Below, in pieces: positions 20,145 to 28,266 of a stretch of DNA of 64,000 nt. Numbering within the stretch: position 1 is the first letter of the stretch; each line of letters starts with the position of its first letter. The stretch covers positions 61,566-125,565 of the forward strand of contig LSIG01000035.1 in the NCBI GenBank assembly GCA_001556125.1, written 5' to 3'. Source of the DNA: Rhizobiales bacterium CCH10-E5 (GTDB lineage: Bacteria > Pseudomonadota > Alphaproteobacteria > Rhizobiales > Beijerinckiaceae). A program made the translations under genes and the position numbers. The notes below the pieces were generated by a model. That model did no database searches. It was given only the letters and a program-made list of their open reading frames with translations, and was not told where the DNA came from.

Positions 20145-20168
20145 ACAGCAGGCGACATTGTCTGCTGT
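20145..20168. promoter_or_regulatory. Inverted repeat upstream of the MFS transporter
   Basis: ACAGCAG-N10-CTGCTGT lies about 95-118 bases before the MFS start, with a smaller nested repeat GACA-T-TGTC inside it (20154-20162). Drug-pump genes are often controlled by TetR-type repressors at such sites, but no regulator gene is adjacent. No T run follows, so it is not an intrinsic terminator for sseA. Confidence 0.3.
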
Positions 20169-20262
20169 CACAGGCGGGTCGTGGTGCCCGTCATAAGGCT
20201 CTTCGCCCATACCAACCGAGAGGCGGCTGCGACCGTCGCGGACAGCAGCACGGACAGCGACG

Positions 20263-21807
20263 ATGACACCCGGCCCCGAGATGACGGCAACCGCGCCAAA
20301 GGCGACGCGCCGGGACTGGCTGGGGCTGGCCGTGATCGCCCTGCCCTGCCTGCTCTATTCGATGGACCTCACCGTCCTGAACCTCGCCATCCCGCAGCTC
20401 AGCGTCGATCTCAAGCCGAGCGCGGCGCAACTGCTCTGGATCGTCGACATCTACGGCTTCATGGTCGCGGGCTCGCTGATCACCATGGGCACGCTCGGCG
20501 ACAGGATCGGGCGGCGCAAGCTGCTTCTGATCGGCGCTGCCGCCTTCGGTCTGGCCTCGGTCCTCGCCGCCTTCTCGACAAGCGCCGAGATGCTGATCGC
20601 GACCCGCGCTTTGCTCGGCATCGCCGGCGCGACGCTGGCGCCCTCGACGCTGTCGCTGATCCGCAACATGTTCCTCGATCCCAGGGAGCGCAGCTTCGCG
20701 ATCGGCATCTGGATCGCCAGCTTCTCGGCCGGCGGCGCGATCGGCCCGCTCGTCGGCGGGCTCCTGCTGGAGCATTACTGGTGGGGCTCGGTCTTCCTCG
20801 TCGGCGTGCCGGTGATGATCCTGCTGCTGGTGCTCGGCCCCTTTCTGCTGCCGGAGTTCAAGGACCCGAACACCGGCCGGGTCGATCTCGCCAGCGCGGC
20901 GCTCTCGCTCGCGGCGGTTCTGGCGGTGATCTACGGCATCAAGCATCTGGCCGAGCATGGGATCGCCTGGCGGGCCGCTGCCGCGATCATCGCCGGCCTC
21001 GTCATCGGCGGTGTTTTCCTGCGCCGGCAGCGCCGCCTCGCCGATCCCTTCCTCGACCTGCGGCTGTTCCGCAATCCGATCATCAGCGCGGCGCTGGCGA
21101 TCAATGTGCTCGGCTTCCTGTTCCTGTTCGGCAGCTTCCTCTTCATCGGCCAATACTTCCAGCTGGTCAGGGGCTTCACCCCCCTCGAGGCCGGGCTCTG
21201 GAGCCTGCCCTCCGCGCTGGCCTTCATCCTGGGCACGCCGATCGTGCCCGTCCTGGCCCACCGCTTCCGGCCGGCCCAGATCATGGCGGTCGGGCTGATC
21301 ATGGCGGCGCTCGGCTTCGCCCTGCTCTCGCGTATCGGAACCGAGTCGAGCGTCGGCCTCGTCGTCGTCGCCTCGGTGATCTTCTCGCTCGGCTTCACCC
21401 CGGTCGTCGCCCTGACGACGGAGCTCGTCGTCGGCAGCGCCCCGCCCGAGCGCGCCGGCTCGGCCGCGGCGATCTCCGAGACCAGCCTGGAATTCGGCGG
21501 CGCCGTCGGCATCGCCATCCTCGGCAGCGTCGTCACCGCCGTCTATCGCAGCCAGATGGCCCTGACCCAGCCGGCAGGTCTCGCCCCCGACGCTGCCCGC
21601 AGCGCCGCGGCCACGCTCGGCGGCGCCGTCGCGGAGGCGGCCCGGCTGCCGGCCGATCTCGCCGCGAGCCTGCTGGCGGCCGCGCGGACCGCCTTCGTCG
21701 CCGGCATGCAGCTCTCGGCGCTGGTCGCGATGGTCGGGCTCGTCGTCACCGCGGTGACCGCCCTCGTCCTGCTGCGCAACGCGACGGCCGCTTCGCACCA
21801 CGGCTGA
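20263..21807 (+). CDS. MFS transporter, DHA2 (14-TMS) drug efflux type
   Basis: A 514-residue major-facilitator protein with about 14 predicted membrane segments. The N-terminal half has the family opening LYSMDLTVLNLAIPQL, the D2-loop motif A (GTLGDRIGRRKLLLIG) and motif C-like GGAIGPLVGGLLLE, typical of proton-coupled QacA/SmvA-type multidrug exporters. The hydrophilic tail loop (about 430-465) before the last helix is also typical. The start could be 20263 or 20281; neither has a strong ribosome site. Substrates are unknown. Confidence 0.9.
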   Translation: MTPGPEMTATAPKATRRDWLGLAVIALPCLLYSMDLTVLNLAIPQLSVDLKPSAAQLLWIVDIYGFMVAGSLITMGTLGDRIGRRKLLLIGAAAFGLASVLAAFSTSAEMLIATRALLGIAGATLAPSTLSLIRNMFLDPRERSFAIGIWIASFSAGGAIGPLVGGLLLEHYWWGSVFLVGVPVMILLLVLGPFLLPEFKDPNTGRVDLASAALSLAAVLAVIYGIKHLAEHGIAWRAAAAIIAGLVIGGVFLRRQRRLADPFLDLRLFRNPIISAALAINVLGFLFLFGSFLFIGQYFQLVRGFTPLEAGLWSLPSALAFILGTPIVPVLAHRFRPAQIMAVGLIMAALGFALLSRIGTESSVGLVVVASVIFSLGFTPVVALTTELVVGSAPPERAGSAAAISETSLEFGGAVGIAILGSVVTAVYRSQMALTQPAGLAPDAARSAAATLGGAVAEAARLPADLAASLLAAARTAFVAGMQLSALVAMVGLVVTAVTALVLLRNATAASHHG

Positions 21808-21867
21808 GCGCCGCGCGGTTTCCCTCGCGCCCCGCCTGCCCTACCCTGGCGCCAGAGGAGCCGACCG

Positions 21868-22386
21868 ATGAGCGATCACGACCACCCGCACGATCACCCG
21901 CACGACCATGAGCATGGCGGCGAGCCGCGCTGGAAGCATGACGGCGTGCGCGTCATCACCGGCGACAGGCTCGATCCCAACACAGCCCAGACGCCGGGCA
22001 TGTTCCGGCAGGCGGCGATCAACCACGCCCGCGTCGGCGCGCAGAAGATCTGGGCGGGCACGGTCTCGATCCAGCCCAATGCCAAGACCGGCGTGCACCA
22101 CCACGGCGAGCTCGAGAGCGTGATCTATGTCGTGCGCGGCAAGGCGCGGATGCGCTGGGGCGAGCGGCTCGAATTCGTCGCCGAGGCCGGCCCGGGCGAT
22201 TTCATCTATGTGCCGCCCTTCGTGCCGCATCAGGAGATCAACGCCGATCCCGACAACCCGCTTGAATGCGTGCTGGTCCGCTCGGACAACGAGGCGGTGG
22301 TCGTGAACATCACCGATGTCGACCCGGTCGAGGCGCCGGAATCGGTCTACTGGGTCGACCCGATCCACAAGCATCCGCCGGGCTGA
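21868..22386 (+). CDS. Cupin domain protein with His-rich N-terminus
   Basis: A 172-residue protein. The first 17 residues are dominated by His, Asp and Pro, with repeated HP/HDH units that could bind metal. A single cupin barrel follows, with metal-site motifs GVHHHGELESVIYVVRGKARMRWG and PGDFIYVPPFVPHQEIN. Such cupins may be sensors, isomerases or dioxygenases; the activity is not predictable here. GAGGAG lies nine bases before the ATG. It stands just upstream of the molybdate genes, but the operator between them suggests separate control. Confidence 0.85.
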   Translation: MSDHDHPHDHPHDHEHGGEPRWKHDGVRVITGDRLDPNTAQTPGMFRQAAINHARVGAQKIWAGTVSIQPNAKTGVHHHGELESVIYVVRGKARMRWGERLEFVAEAGPGDFIYVPPFVPHQEINADPDNPLECVLVRSDNEAVVVNITDVDPVEAPESVYWVDPIHKHPPG

Positions 22387-22460
22387 CGGCGCACTACAAC
22401 CTCAACCATCGCCATCCGGACGCACGCGCCTTGACTCGCCACGCCGCCCTCTGCGACCAT

Positions 22461-22484
22461 CGCTGTATACGGCGAAACACAGCG
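22461..22484 (+). promoter_or_regulatory. Candidate ModE box upstream of modABC
   Basis: The 24-bp site has the exact geometry of the ModE operator CGNTATATA-N6-TATATANCG. The left half is CGCTGTATA (one mismatch) and the right half AACACAGCG (three mismatches, C or A for T), with terminal CG on both sides. It ends 21 bases before the modA ATG, so bound ModE would block the promoter or early transcript when molybdate is plentiful. A ModE-like gene lies downstream of modC. Confidence 0.6.
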
Positions 22485-22505
22485 CCATGTTGCGGAGGAC
22501 CTCGG

Positions 22506-23309
22506 ATGCTCAGGCGGCGCGCTCTTATGGCAATGGCCCTGGCTGCGGCCTTTGGGCTCGCATCGGGCAGCAGCCAGGCGCTCGCCCAGCCGAAGGAGCT
22601 CGTGATCTTCGCCGCCGCCAGTCTGAAAAACGCGCTCGACGAGGCCGCCGCCGGCTGGGCCCGCGAGACCGGCAAGCCGGCACCGAAGATTTCCTATGCC
22701 GCGAGCAGCGCATTGGCGAAGCAGCTCGAAGCCGGCGCCCCGGCCGATCTCTTCCTCTCGGCCGATCTCGACTGGATGGATCATGCCGCCGGGAAGGGCC
22801 TGATCCGGCCCGACACCCGCGTCACCCTGCTCGCCAACCGCATCGCCCTGATCGCCCCCTCGGATTCGACGGCTACGCTCGCTCTGACGCCGTGGATCGA
22901 TCTCGCCGCCGTTCTCGGCCAGGGCCGCCTGGCCATGGCGAATGTCGACTCCGTGCCCGCCGGAAAATACGGCAAGGCGGCGCTGGAGAAGCTCGGCGCC
23001 TGGGATGGCGTCAAGGACAAGCTCGCCCAGGCCGACAATGTGCGGGCGGCGCTGCTGCTGGTCTCGCGCGGCGAGGCTCCCCTCGGCATCGTCTACACCA
23101 CCGACGCAGCCGCTGATGCGAAGGTGAAAGTGCTGGCGACTTTCCCGCCGGATTCGCATCCGCCGATCCTCTATCCCGTCGCTGTGACCAGGGATTCGAC
23201 CCATCCCGACGCGGTCGCGTTCCTTGCCTATCTGCGCGGCGCGGGTCCGAAGGCCGCCTTCAAGAAGCAGGGCTTCACCGTCCTGAACAAGGCCGCCAAC
23301 GCGACGTGA
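22506..23309 (+). CDS. modA: Molybdate ABC transporter substrate-binding protein
   Basis: A 267-residue periplasmic protein with a signal peptide (cleavage near QALAQ) and the ModA fold: ELVIFAAASLKNALDEAAAGW, SYAASSALAKQLEAGAPADLFLSADLDWMD and MANVDSVPAGKYGKAALEKLG. The Ser residues of AAASL and ASSALA are those that coordinate the oxyanion in the family. It captures molybdate (or tungstate) for ModBC. GGAGGACCTCGG precedes the ATG at 22506. Its stop overlaps the modB start (GTGA). Confidence 0.95.
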   Translation: MLRRRALMAMALAAAFGLASGSSQALAQPKELVIFAAASLKNALDEAAAGWARETGKPAPKISYAASSALAKQLEAGAPADLFLSADLDWMDHAAGKGLIRPDTRVTLLANRIALIAPSDSTATLALTPWIDLAAVLGQGRLAMANVDSVPAGKYGKAALEKLGAWDGVKDKLAQADNVRAALLLVSRGEAPLGIVYTTDAAADAKVKVLATFPPDSHPPILYPVAVTRDSTHPDAVAFLAYLRGAGPKAAFKKQGFTVLNKAANAT

Positions 23310-24004
23310 CCGACTGGCTGTCCCCTGAAGAATGGGCGGCAGTCCGGCTCAGCCTGCTCGTCGCCAGCACGGCCATGCTCGCGAGCCTGCCTTTTGGGAT
23401 CGCGGTGGCGTGGCTGCTGGCGCGCGGCCGCTTCTGGGGCAAGTCGATCCTCGATGCAGCCGTGCATCTGCCGCTGATCCTGCCGCCGGTCGTCACCGGC
23501 TATCTGCTTCTGATCTGGTTCGGTCGACGCGGACCGGTCGGCCAGGTTCTGCATGACTGGTTCGGAATCGTGCTCTCCTTCCGCTGGACCGGCGCCGTCC
23601 TGGCCGCGGCCGTGATGGGCTTCCCGCTGATGGTGCGGGCGATCCGGCTCTCGATCGAGGCGGTCGACCGCAAGCTGGAAGACGCTGCCGGCACGCTCGG
23701 CGCCAGCCCACTTTGGGTCTTCGTGACGGTGACGCTGCCGCTCTGCCTCCCGGGCATCCTCGCGGGGATGATCCTCTGCTTCGCCAAGGCGATGGGCGAG
23801 TTCGGCGCCACCATCACCTTCGTCTCGAACATCCCCGGCGAGACCCAGACACTGCCCTCGGCGATCTACACCTTCACCCAGGTGCCCGGCGGCGAGGCCG
23901 GCGCGACGCGGCTGACGCTGATCTCGATCGCGATCTCGGTGTCGGCGCTGTTTGCCTCCGAGGCGCTGGCACGGCTGGCCTCACGGCGGGTCGGCGCCGC
24001 ATGA
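23306..24004 (+). CDS. modB: Molybdate ABC transporter permease
   Basis: A 232-residue inner-membrane permease with about five membrane segments and the binding-protein-dependent transport motif (EDAAGTLGASPLWVFVTVTLPLCLPGILAG, the EAA loop that contacts ModC). ATITFVSNIPGETQTLPSAIY is a strong ModB marker. It starts with GTG at 23306 and overlaps both modA and modC by four bases, so the three genes are tightly coupled. Confidence 0.95.
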   Translation: MTDWLSPEEWAAVRLSLLVASTAMLASLPFGIAVAWLLARGRFWGKSILDAAVHLPLILPPVVTGYLLLIWFGRRGPVGQVLHDWFGIVLSFRWTGAVLAAAVMGFPLMVRAIRLSIEAVDRKLEDAAGTLGASPLWVFVTVTLPLCLPGILAGMILCFAKAMGEFGATITFVSNIPGETQTLPSAIYTFTQVPGGEAGATRLTLISIAISVSALFASEALARLASRRVGAA

Positions 24005-25095
24005 CGACCGGGCTCGACATCGTCGTCCAGCACCGGCTCGGGGCCTTCACGCTCGACGCGACCCTGCGCTCTCAGGGCGGCCTGACCGCACTCTACGGCC
24101 CCTCCGGCTCCGGCAAGACCTCGCTCGTCAACGTGATCGCGGGGCTCATCCGTCCCGAAGCCGGCCATGTCCGGCACGATGGCGAGGCACTGTTCGACCG
24201 GGCGGGCGGCGTCTTCGTGCCGCCGCATCGCCGCCGGATCGGCTATGTCTTCCAGGAGGCGCGGCTGTTCCCGCATCTCAGCGTGCGCCGCAATCTGCTC
24301 TTCGGACGCTGGTTCGCGCCGCGCGGGAAAGCCGATCGCACTGATCTCGCGGCGGTTCTGGACCTGCTCGGCATCGGCCATCTGCTGGCGCGCCGGCCGG
24401 GCGACCTCTCGGGCGGCGAGAGGCAGCGGGTGGCGATCGGCCGGGCGCTGCTGGCGCGCCCCCGCCTGCTACTGATGGACGAGCCCCTTGCCTCGCTCGA
24501 CGAGGCGCGCAAGGCCGAGATCCTCCCCTATATCGAGCGCCTGCGCGACGAGGCCGGCATCCCCATCGTCTATGTCTCGCATGCGCTGGCCGAGGTCGCG
24601 CGGCTGGCGACGACGGTCGCGATCATCGAGGCCGGCAGAGTCACGGCCTGCGGGCCCGCTGCCACGATCCTGTCGCGTCTCGATCTCGCGCTCCGGCCGG
24701 GAGCGCCCGAGCCGAGTTCGCTGATCGAGGGCTTTGTCGGCACGGTCGATCCCGCCTTCGGGTTGACGCGGATCGAGACACGCGCCGGCGCGATCGAGGT
24801 GGCGCGAACGGGGTTGCGCCCCGGCAAGGCGATCCGGGTCCGCATCCTCGCCGGCGACGTCATGATCGCGCTCGCTCCGGTCGCCGGGATCAGCGCGCTC
24901 AACCAGCTTCACGGCACGGTGGCCGAGATCGCCCCTAGCGGAGGCGACGGCTCCGGAACCGTCGATCTGGGAATCGACTGCGGCGGCGAAAGGCTGGCGG
25001 CGCGGCTGACCCGCAAATCGCTCGTCACGCTCGGGCTCGGCATCGGCAGCCCGGTCGTGGCGATCGTGAAGAGCGTTTCCGTCGAAACGCCCTGA
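24001..25095 (+). CDS. modC: Molybdate ABC transporter ATP-binding protein
   Basis: A 364-residue ABC ATPase that powers molybdate import. Walker A is GPSGSGKTS, the signature LSGGERQRVAIGRALL, Walker B LLLMDEPLASLD, and the H-loop is in YVSHALAEVARL. Beyond about residue 285 lies a TOBE/mop-type domain (SALNQLHGTVAEI), which in ModC senses oxyanion and inhibits transport. The start ATG at 24001 overlaps the modB stop. The supplied molybdenum would serve the Mo-hydroxylase encoded near 32-35 kb, among others. Confidence 0.95.
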   Translation: MTTGLDIVVQHRLGAFTLDATLRSQGGLTALYGPSGSGKTSLVNVIAGLIRPEAGHVRHDGEALFDRAGGVFVPPHRRRIGYVFQEARLFPHLSVRRNLLFGRWFAPRGKADRTDLAAVLDLLGIGHLLARRPGDLSGGERQRVAIGRALLARPRLLLMDEPLASLDEARKAEILPYIERLRDEAGIPIVYVSHALAEVARLATTVAIIEAGRVTACGPAATILSRLDLALRPGAPEPSSLIEGFVGTVDPAFGLTRIETRAGAIEVARTGLRPGKAIRVRILAGDVMIALAPVAGISALNQLHGTVAEIAPSGGDGSGTVDLGIDCGGERLAARLTRKSLVTLGLGIGSPVVAIVKSVSVETP

Positions 25096-25153
25096 GGGGC
25101 TTTGGCCGATGGTCGCCTTGGGCATTCGGCATCCCATGCCTATCATCGGAACC

Positions 25154-25588
25154 ATGCCCGAGAACTCCACGATGCCCCCGCCGCCCGAATCCCGCCCCGC
25201 ATTGAAGCTCGGCCTGCGGCTCGATTTCACGCCCGGCGGCCGGCTCGGCCCCGGCAAGGCCGATCTGCTCGAGGCCATCGGCCGCACGGGCTCGATCTCG
25301 GGCGCGGGCCGGGCGATGACGATGTCCTATCGCCGGGCCTGGCTGCTCGTCGACGACCTCAACCGCATGTTCCGCCAGCCGCTGGTCGAAGCCCAGCCCG
25401 GCGGGGCCCAGGGTGGCGGCGCAAGGCTGACACCGCTCGGGCACGAGGTCCTGGCGCATTACCGGGCGGTCGAGCGCATGGTGCTGGAGGCGGCGGCCGC
25501 ACCGATCGAGGCGCTGCGCGGCGCGATCGATCCGACCCCGCGCCCGGCCAGGACGCAGCCGGCGGAAGCCCAGGAGACCACGCCATGA
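25154..25588 (+). CDS. ModE-like LysR-type winged helix regulator
   Basis: About 144 residues forming only the N-terminal ModE/LysR-like winged helix: FTPGGRLGPGKADLLEAIGRTGSISGAGRAMTMSYRRAWLLVDDLNRMF, then RLTPLGHEVLAHYRAVE. The two molybdate-binding Mop domains of E. coli ModE are absent, so molybdate sensing would need another partner or a different signal. The start could also be 25109 or 25136; 25154 has the better-placed CGGAAC leader. It follows modC by 58 bases and overlaps the next gene by ATGA. It probably represses modABC through the upstream box. Confidence 0.82.
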   Translation: MPENSTMPPPPESRPALKLGLRLDFTPGGRLGPGKADLLEAIGRTGSISGAGRAMTMSYRRAWLLVDDLNRMFRQPLVEAQPGGAQGGGARLTPLGHEVLAHYRAVERMVLEAAAAPIEALRGAIDPTPRPARTQPAEAQETTP

Positions 25589-25992
25589 ATATCGGCGAGG
25601 CGGCGCGGCAATCGGGCGTCAGCGCCAAGATGATCCGCTACTATGAGAGCATCGGTCTCATCGAGGCGCCACAGCGGACGCAGGCGCAGTACCGCGTCTA
25701 TGTGGGCGACGATCTCCACACGCTGCGCTTCATCCGCCGCGCCCGCCATCTCGGCTTCTCGCTGGACGAGACGCGCGCCTTGCTCGCGCTCTGGCGCGAC
25801 AAGAGCCGCGCCAGCGCCGATGTGAAGCGCCTCGCCATGGACCATGTCCGCGATCTCGAGGCCAAGGCGGCCGAGCTCCAGGCGATGGCCGACACGCTGC
25901 GCCATCTCGCCGAGACCTGCCAGGGCGACAGCCGGCCCGACTGCCCGATCCTCAGCGATCTCGCCGCGCCACCCTCCGCCACCTGCGGCTGA
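25585..25992 (+). CDS. MerR-family Cu(I)-responsive regulator (CueR/HmrR-like)
   Basis: A 135-residue MerR-type activator: N-terminal helix-turn-helix MNIGEAARQSGVSAKMIRYYESIGL, wing YRVYVGDDLHTLRFI, a long dimerisation helix and a C-terminal metal loop. The loop has cysteines spaced C-x7-C (CQGDSRPDC), the spacing that binds Cu(I) or Ag(I) in CueR/HmrR. No copper ATPase or oxidase gene is adjacent; its start is instead fused by ATGA overlap to the ModE-like gene, an unusual pairing of Mo and Cu regulators. Confidence 0.88.
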   Translation: MNIGEAARQSGVSAKMIRYYESIGLIEAPQRTQAQYRVYVGDDLHTLRFIRRARHLGFSLDETRALLALWRDKSRASADVKRLAMDHVRDLEAKAAELQAMADTLRHLAETCQGDSRPDCPILSDLAAPPSATCG

Positions 25993-26075
25993 CAGGGCAG
26001 CCTGTCCGCCATGCATGAAACGGCCCCTGGCTCGCCTCGGCCATGCGTCTGCCGGCTGGACGGGAGCGGGCCCGA

Positions 26076-26099
26076 TTGGTCATATGCCGGCCTGACCAA
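26076..26099 (+). promoter_or_regulatory. Inverted-repeat operator before the M20 amidohydrolase
   Basis: TTGGTCA-N10-TGACCAA is a perfect 7-bp inverted repeat ending 12 bases before the M20 start codon. Its placement over the leader and ribosome site suggests a repressor operator. The GGTC/GACC core recalls GntR-type sites, but no regulator of that kind is in the window. Confidence 0.45.
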
Positions 26100-26111
26100 G
26101 GCAGGACCATC

Positions 26112-27533
26112 ATGGACAACCGAAACGATCTCTGGCGCCACGTCGATGCCAACAAGGAGCGGCTGATCGCCCTCAGCGACCGGGTCTGGGGCATGCCCGA
26201 GGTCTGCTACACCGAGACGCGCTCCAGCGCCGAGCACGCCGCCGAGCTGGAGCATCAGGGCTTCCGCGTCACCAAGGGCATCGCCGACATCCCGACCTCG
26301 GTGATCGGAGAGGCCGGCGAAGGCGGGCCCGTGATCGCCTTCATGGGCGAGTACGACGCCCTGCCCGGCCTGTCGCAGGAAGCCGGCGTCGCCAGCCACA
26401 AGCCGGTCGAGGTCGGTGGCCACGGCCATGGCTGCGGCCACAACCTCCTGGGCTCCGCCGCATTGCTTGCCGCCGTGGCGATGAAGGACTGGCTCGCCGA
26501 GAACAAGCTGCCCGGCCGGGTTCGCTATTATGGCTGCCCGGCCGAGGAAGGCGGCGCGGCCAAGGCCTTCATGGTCCGCGCCGGCGCCTTCGACGATGCC
26601 GATGTCGCGATCTCCTGGCACCCGTCGAGCTGGTGGGAGGTGGCGCCGCCGCTGGCGCTCGCCAACACCCGCGCCGATTTCGTCTTCACAGGCCGCACCG
26701 CTCACGCCGCCGCCGCGCCCCATCTCGGCCGCAGTGCGCTCGATGCCGTCGAGCTGATGAATGTCGGCGTCAACTACATGCGCGAGCACATGCCCAGCGA
26801 CGCCCGCGTCCACTACGCGCTGCTCGACACCGGCGGCATCGCCCCCAATGTCGTGCAGGCCCATGCCCGCGTCCGCTATTCGATCCGCGCGCGCGATCTG
26901 CGCGGCATGCTCGAACTCGTCCAGCGCGTGAAGAAGATCGCCGAAGGCGCCGCGCTGATGACGGAAACCAAGATGGAGATGCGCATCGTCAGCGCCGTCT
27001 CCGACCTGCTCGGCAACACGCCGCTGGAGCAGGCGATGCATGGCGTGATGGAAGAACTCGGCCCGCCGCATTTCGACGACGCCGACCGCGCCTTCGCGCA
27101 GGAGATCCGCAAGACCCTGCAGCCGCAGGAGATCGCCTCGATCTGGCGCACGATCGGCATGGAGGACACAGGCGCCCCGCTCGCCGATTTCCTCGTGCCG
27201 ATGGACGCCAAGCGCAACCCGGCGATCGGCTCGACCGATATCGGCGATGTCAGCTGGGCGGTGCCGACCGTCCAGGCCCATGCGCCGACGGTGGCGATCG
27301 GCACGCCCTTCCACACCTGGCAGGTCGTCGCCCAGGGCAAGACCCCGGCCGCCCACAAGGCGATGGTCCACGTCGCCAAGGCGATGGCCGCGACCGGCGC
27401 CGCCGTCCTGCTCGACCCCGCGCTGCTGGCCGCCGCCAAGGCCGATCACAAGAAGCGCCTCGGCGCGGAGGGCTACACCTCGCCGCTCCCGCCCGAGGTC
27501 AAGCCGCCGCTGACCATGTCGCTGGGCGGGTGA
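26112..27533 (+). CDS. M20 family amidohydrolase (AbgB-like)
   Basis: A 473-residue metallopeptidase-like amidohydrolase resembling aminobenzoyl-glutamate utilisation protein B. Metal-site motifs are GEYDALPGLSQEA, GGHGHGCGHNLLGSAAL and GCPAEEGGAAKAFMV; the dimerisation lid starts near NTRADFVFTGRTAHAAAAPHLGRSALDAVEL. It would cleave amide bonds of N-acyl or p-aminobenzoyl-glutamate-like substrates in the cytosol. ATG at 26112 follows AGGACCATC. An operator-like repeat lies just upstream, and a hairpin follows the stop. The true substrate is unknown. Confidence 0.88.
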   Translation: MDNRNDLWRHVDANKERLIALSDRVWGMPEVCYTETRSSAEHAAELEHQGFRVTKGIADIPTSVIGEAGEGGPVIAFMGEYDALPGLSQEAGVASHKPVEVGGHGHGCGHNLLGSAALLAAVAMKDWLAENKLPGRVRYYGCPAEEGGAAKAFMVRAGAFDDADVAISWHPSSWWEVAPPLALANTRADFVFTGRTAHAAAAPHLGRSALDAVELMNVGVNYMREHMPSDARVHYALLDTGGIAPNVVQAHARVRYSIRARDLRGMLELVQRVKKIAEGAALMTETKMEMRIVSAVSDLLGNTPLEQAMHGVMEELGPPHFDDADRAFAQEIRKTLQPQEIASIWRTIGMEDTGAPLADFLVPMDAKRNPAIGSTDIGDVSWAVPTVQAHAPTVAIGTPFHTWQVVAQGKTPAAHKAMVHVAKAMAATGAAVLLDPALLAAAKADHKKRLGAEGYTSPLPPEVKPPLTMSLGG

Positions 27534-27545
27534 GACGGACAAGAG

Positions 27546-27569
27546 GGGCGGATCAGTGTCGGTCCGCCC
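27546..27569. terminator. Hairpin between convergent genes
   Basis: GGGCGGA (27546-27552) pairs perfectly with TCCGCCC (27563-27569) across a 10-base loop, just after the M20 stop and touching the stop of the convergent YopT-like gene. There is no T run, so it is only a possible bidirectional terminator. Confidence 0.35.
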
Positions 27570-28168
27570 TATCGCGTCCCAGTCGCCGCCGTGCGATGAA
27601 AGATTGCCGTCGTGGCGTAGAGCGGGATGCGCCGGACCAGATCCTGGATGATGGCACCGGCGCTGCCGTAATCGCCGGCATACTCGCCGATGTTCGGATC
27701 GAAGATGTGGATCCGGCAGTCGAGCCCGTAGGGACGCTTCTCGATCCGGTTGATGCCGGCGATGGCATGGCCGCCGCCTCCCGAGAACCGCATCGACCAG
27801 GTCGCGGCAGCCCCGGGCTCGCGCAGATCATCGGTGACCTTCCGCAGCATCCCCTGGCGTCCGACATGCAGCTTCATGTCGACGAAGGTCTGTTCCTCGT
27901 AATCGACGCCGACGCGCGCTCCCATGTGCCGCCGCGCATCCTCGCGGCCGAGGGCATTTCGAAGCCGTCCGTAGCGGCGCTGATGGGCTTCCGCACGGCT
28001 GAAATCGACGGCGAGCGCCTGCAGGCGCAAGCGCGGTGCAGCGCCGGGCGCCTGGAACAGCGACTGCAGCCAGAGATCACAGAGGGCGACGCAAACCCCG
28101 CCGCGCGTTTCGGGGTCGCTCGCGTCGAGAAATTGCCCCTGCTGGAAGCGTGTAAGGGTGAAGGTCAT
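27569..28168 (-). CDS. YopT-type cysteine protease domain protein
   Basis: A 199-residue protein with the three catalytic signatures of the YopT/AvrPphB (C58) papain-like family in order: Cys26 in RGGVCVALCDLWL, His134 in SGGGGHAIAGI and Asp157 in IHIFDPNIGEY. The order and the ~108- and ~23-residue gaps are compatible with family spacing. No signal peptide, secretion-system gene or chaperone is near, so use as a host effector is not supported; an intracellular role or interbacterial toxin is equally possible. It stands alone between convergent M20 and DUF1185 genes. Confidence 0.65.
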   Translation of the reverse strand: MTFTLTRFQQGQFLDASDPETRGGVCVALCDLWLQSLFQAPGAAPRLRLQALAVDFSRAEAHQRRYGRLRNALGREDARRHMGARVGVDYEEQTFVDMKLHVGRQGMLRKVTDDLREPGAAATWSMRFSGGGGHAIAGINRIEKRPYGLDCRIHIFDPNIGEYAGDYGSAGAIIQDLVRRIPLYATTAIFHRTAATGTR

Positions 28169-28266
28169 GGCGGCTCCATCCGGCGGAGCGATCTTGCTCC
28201 GCGCTGTGGTCGCGCCACCGGGCGATGCGGTTTCCTCGCGCTGCGATTTGCAGGCAGCCCCTGCGC

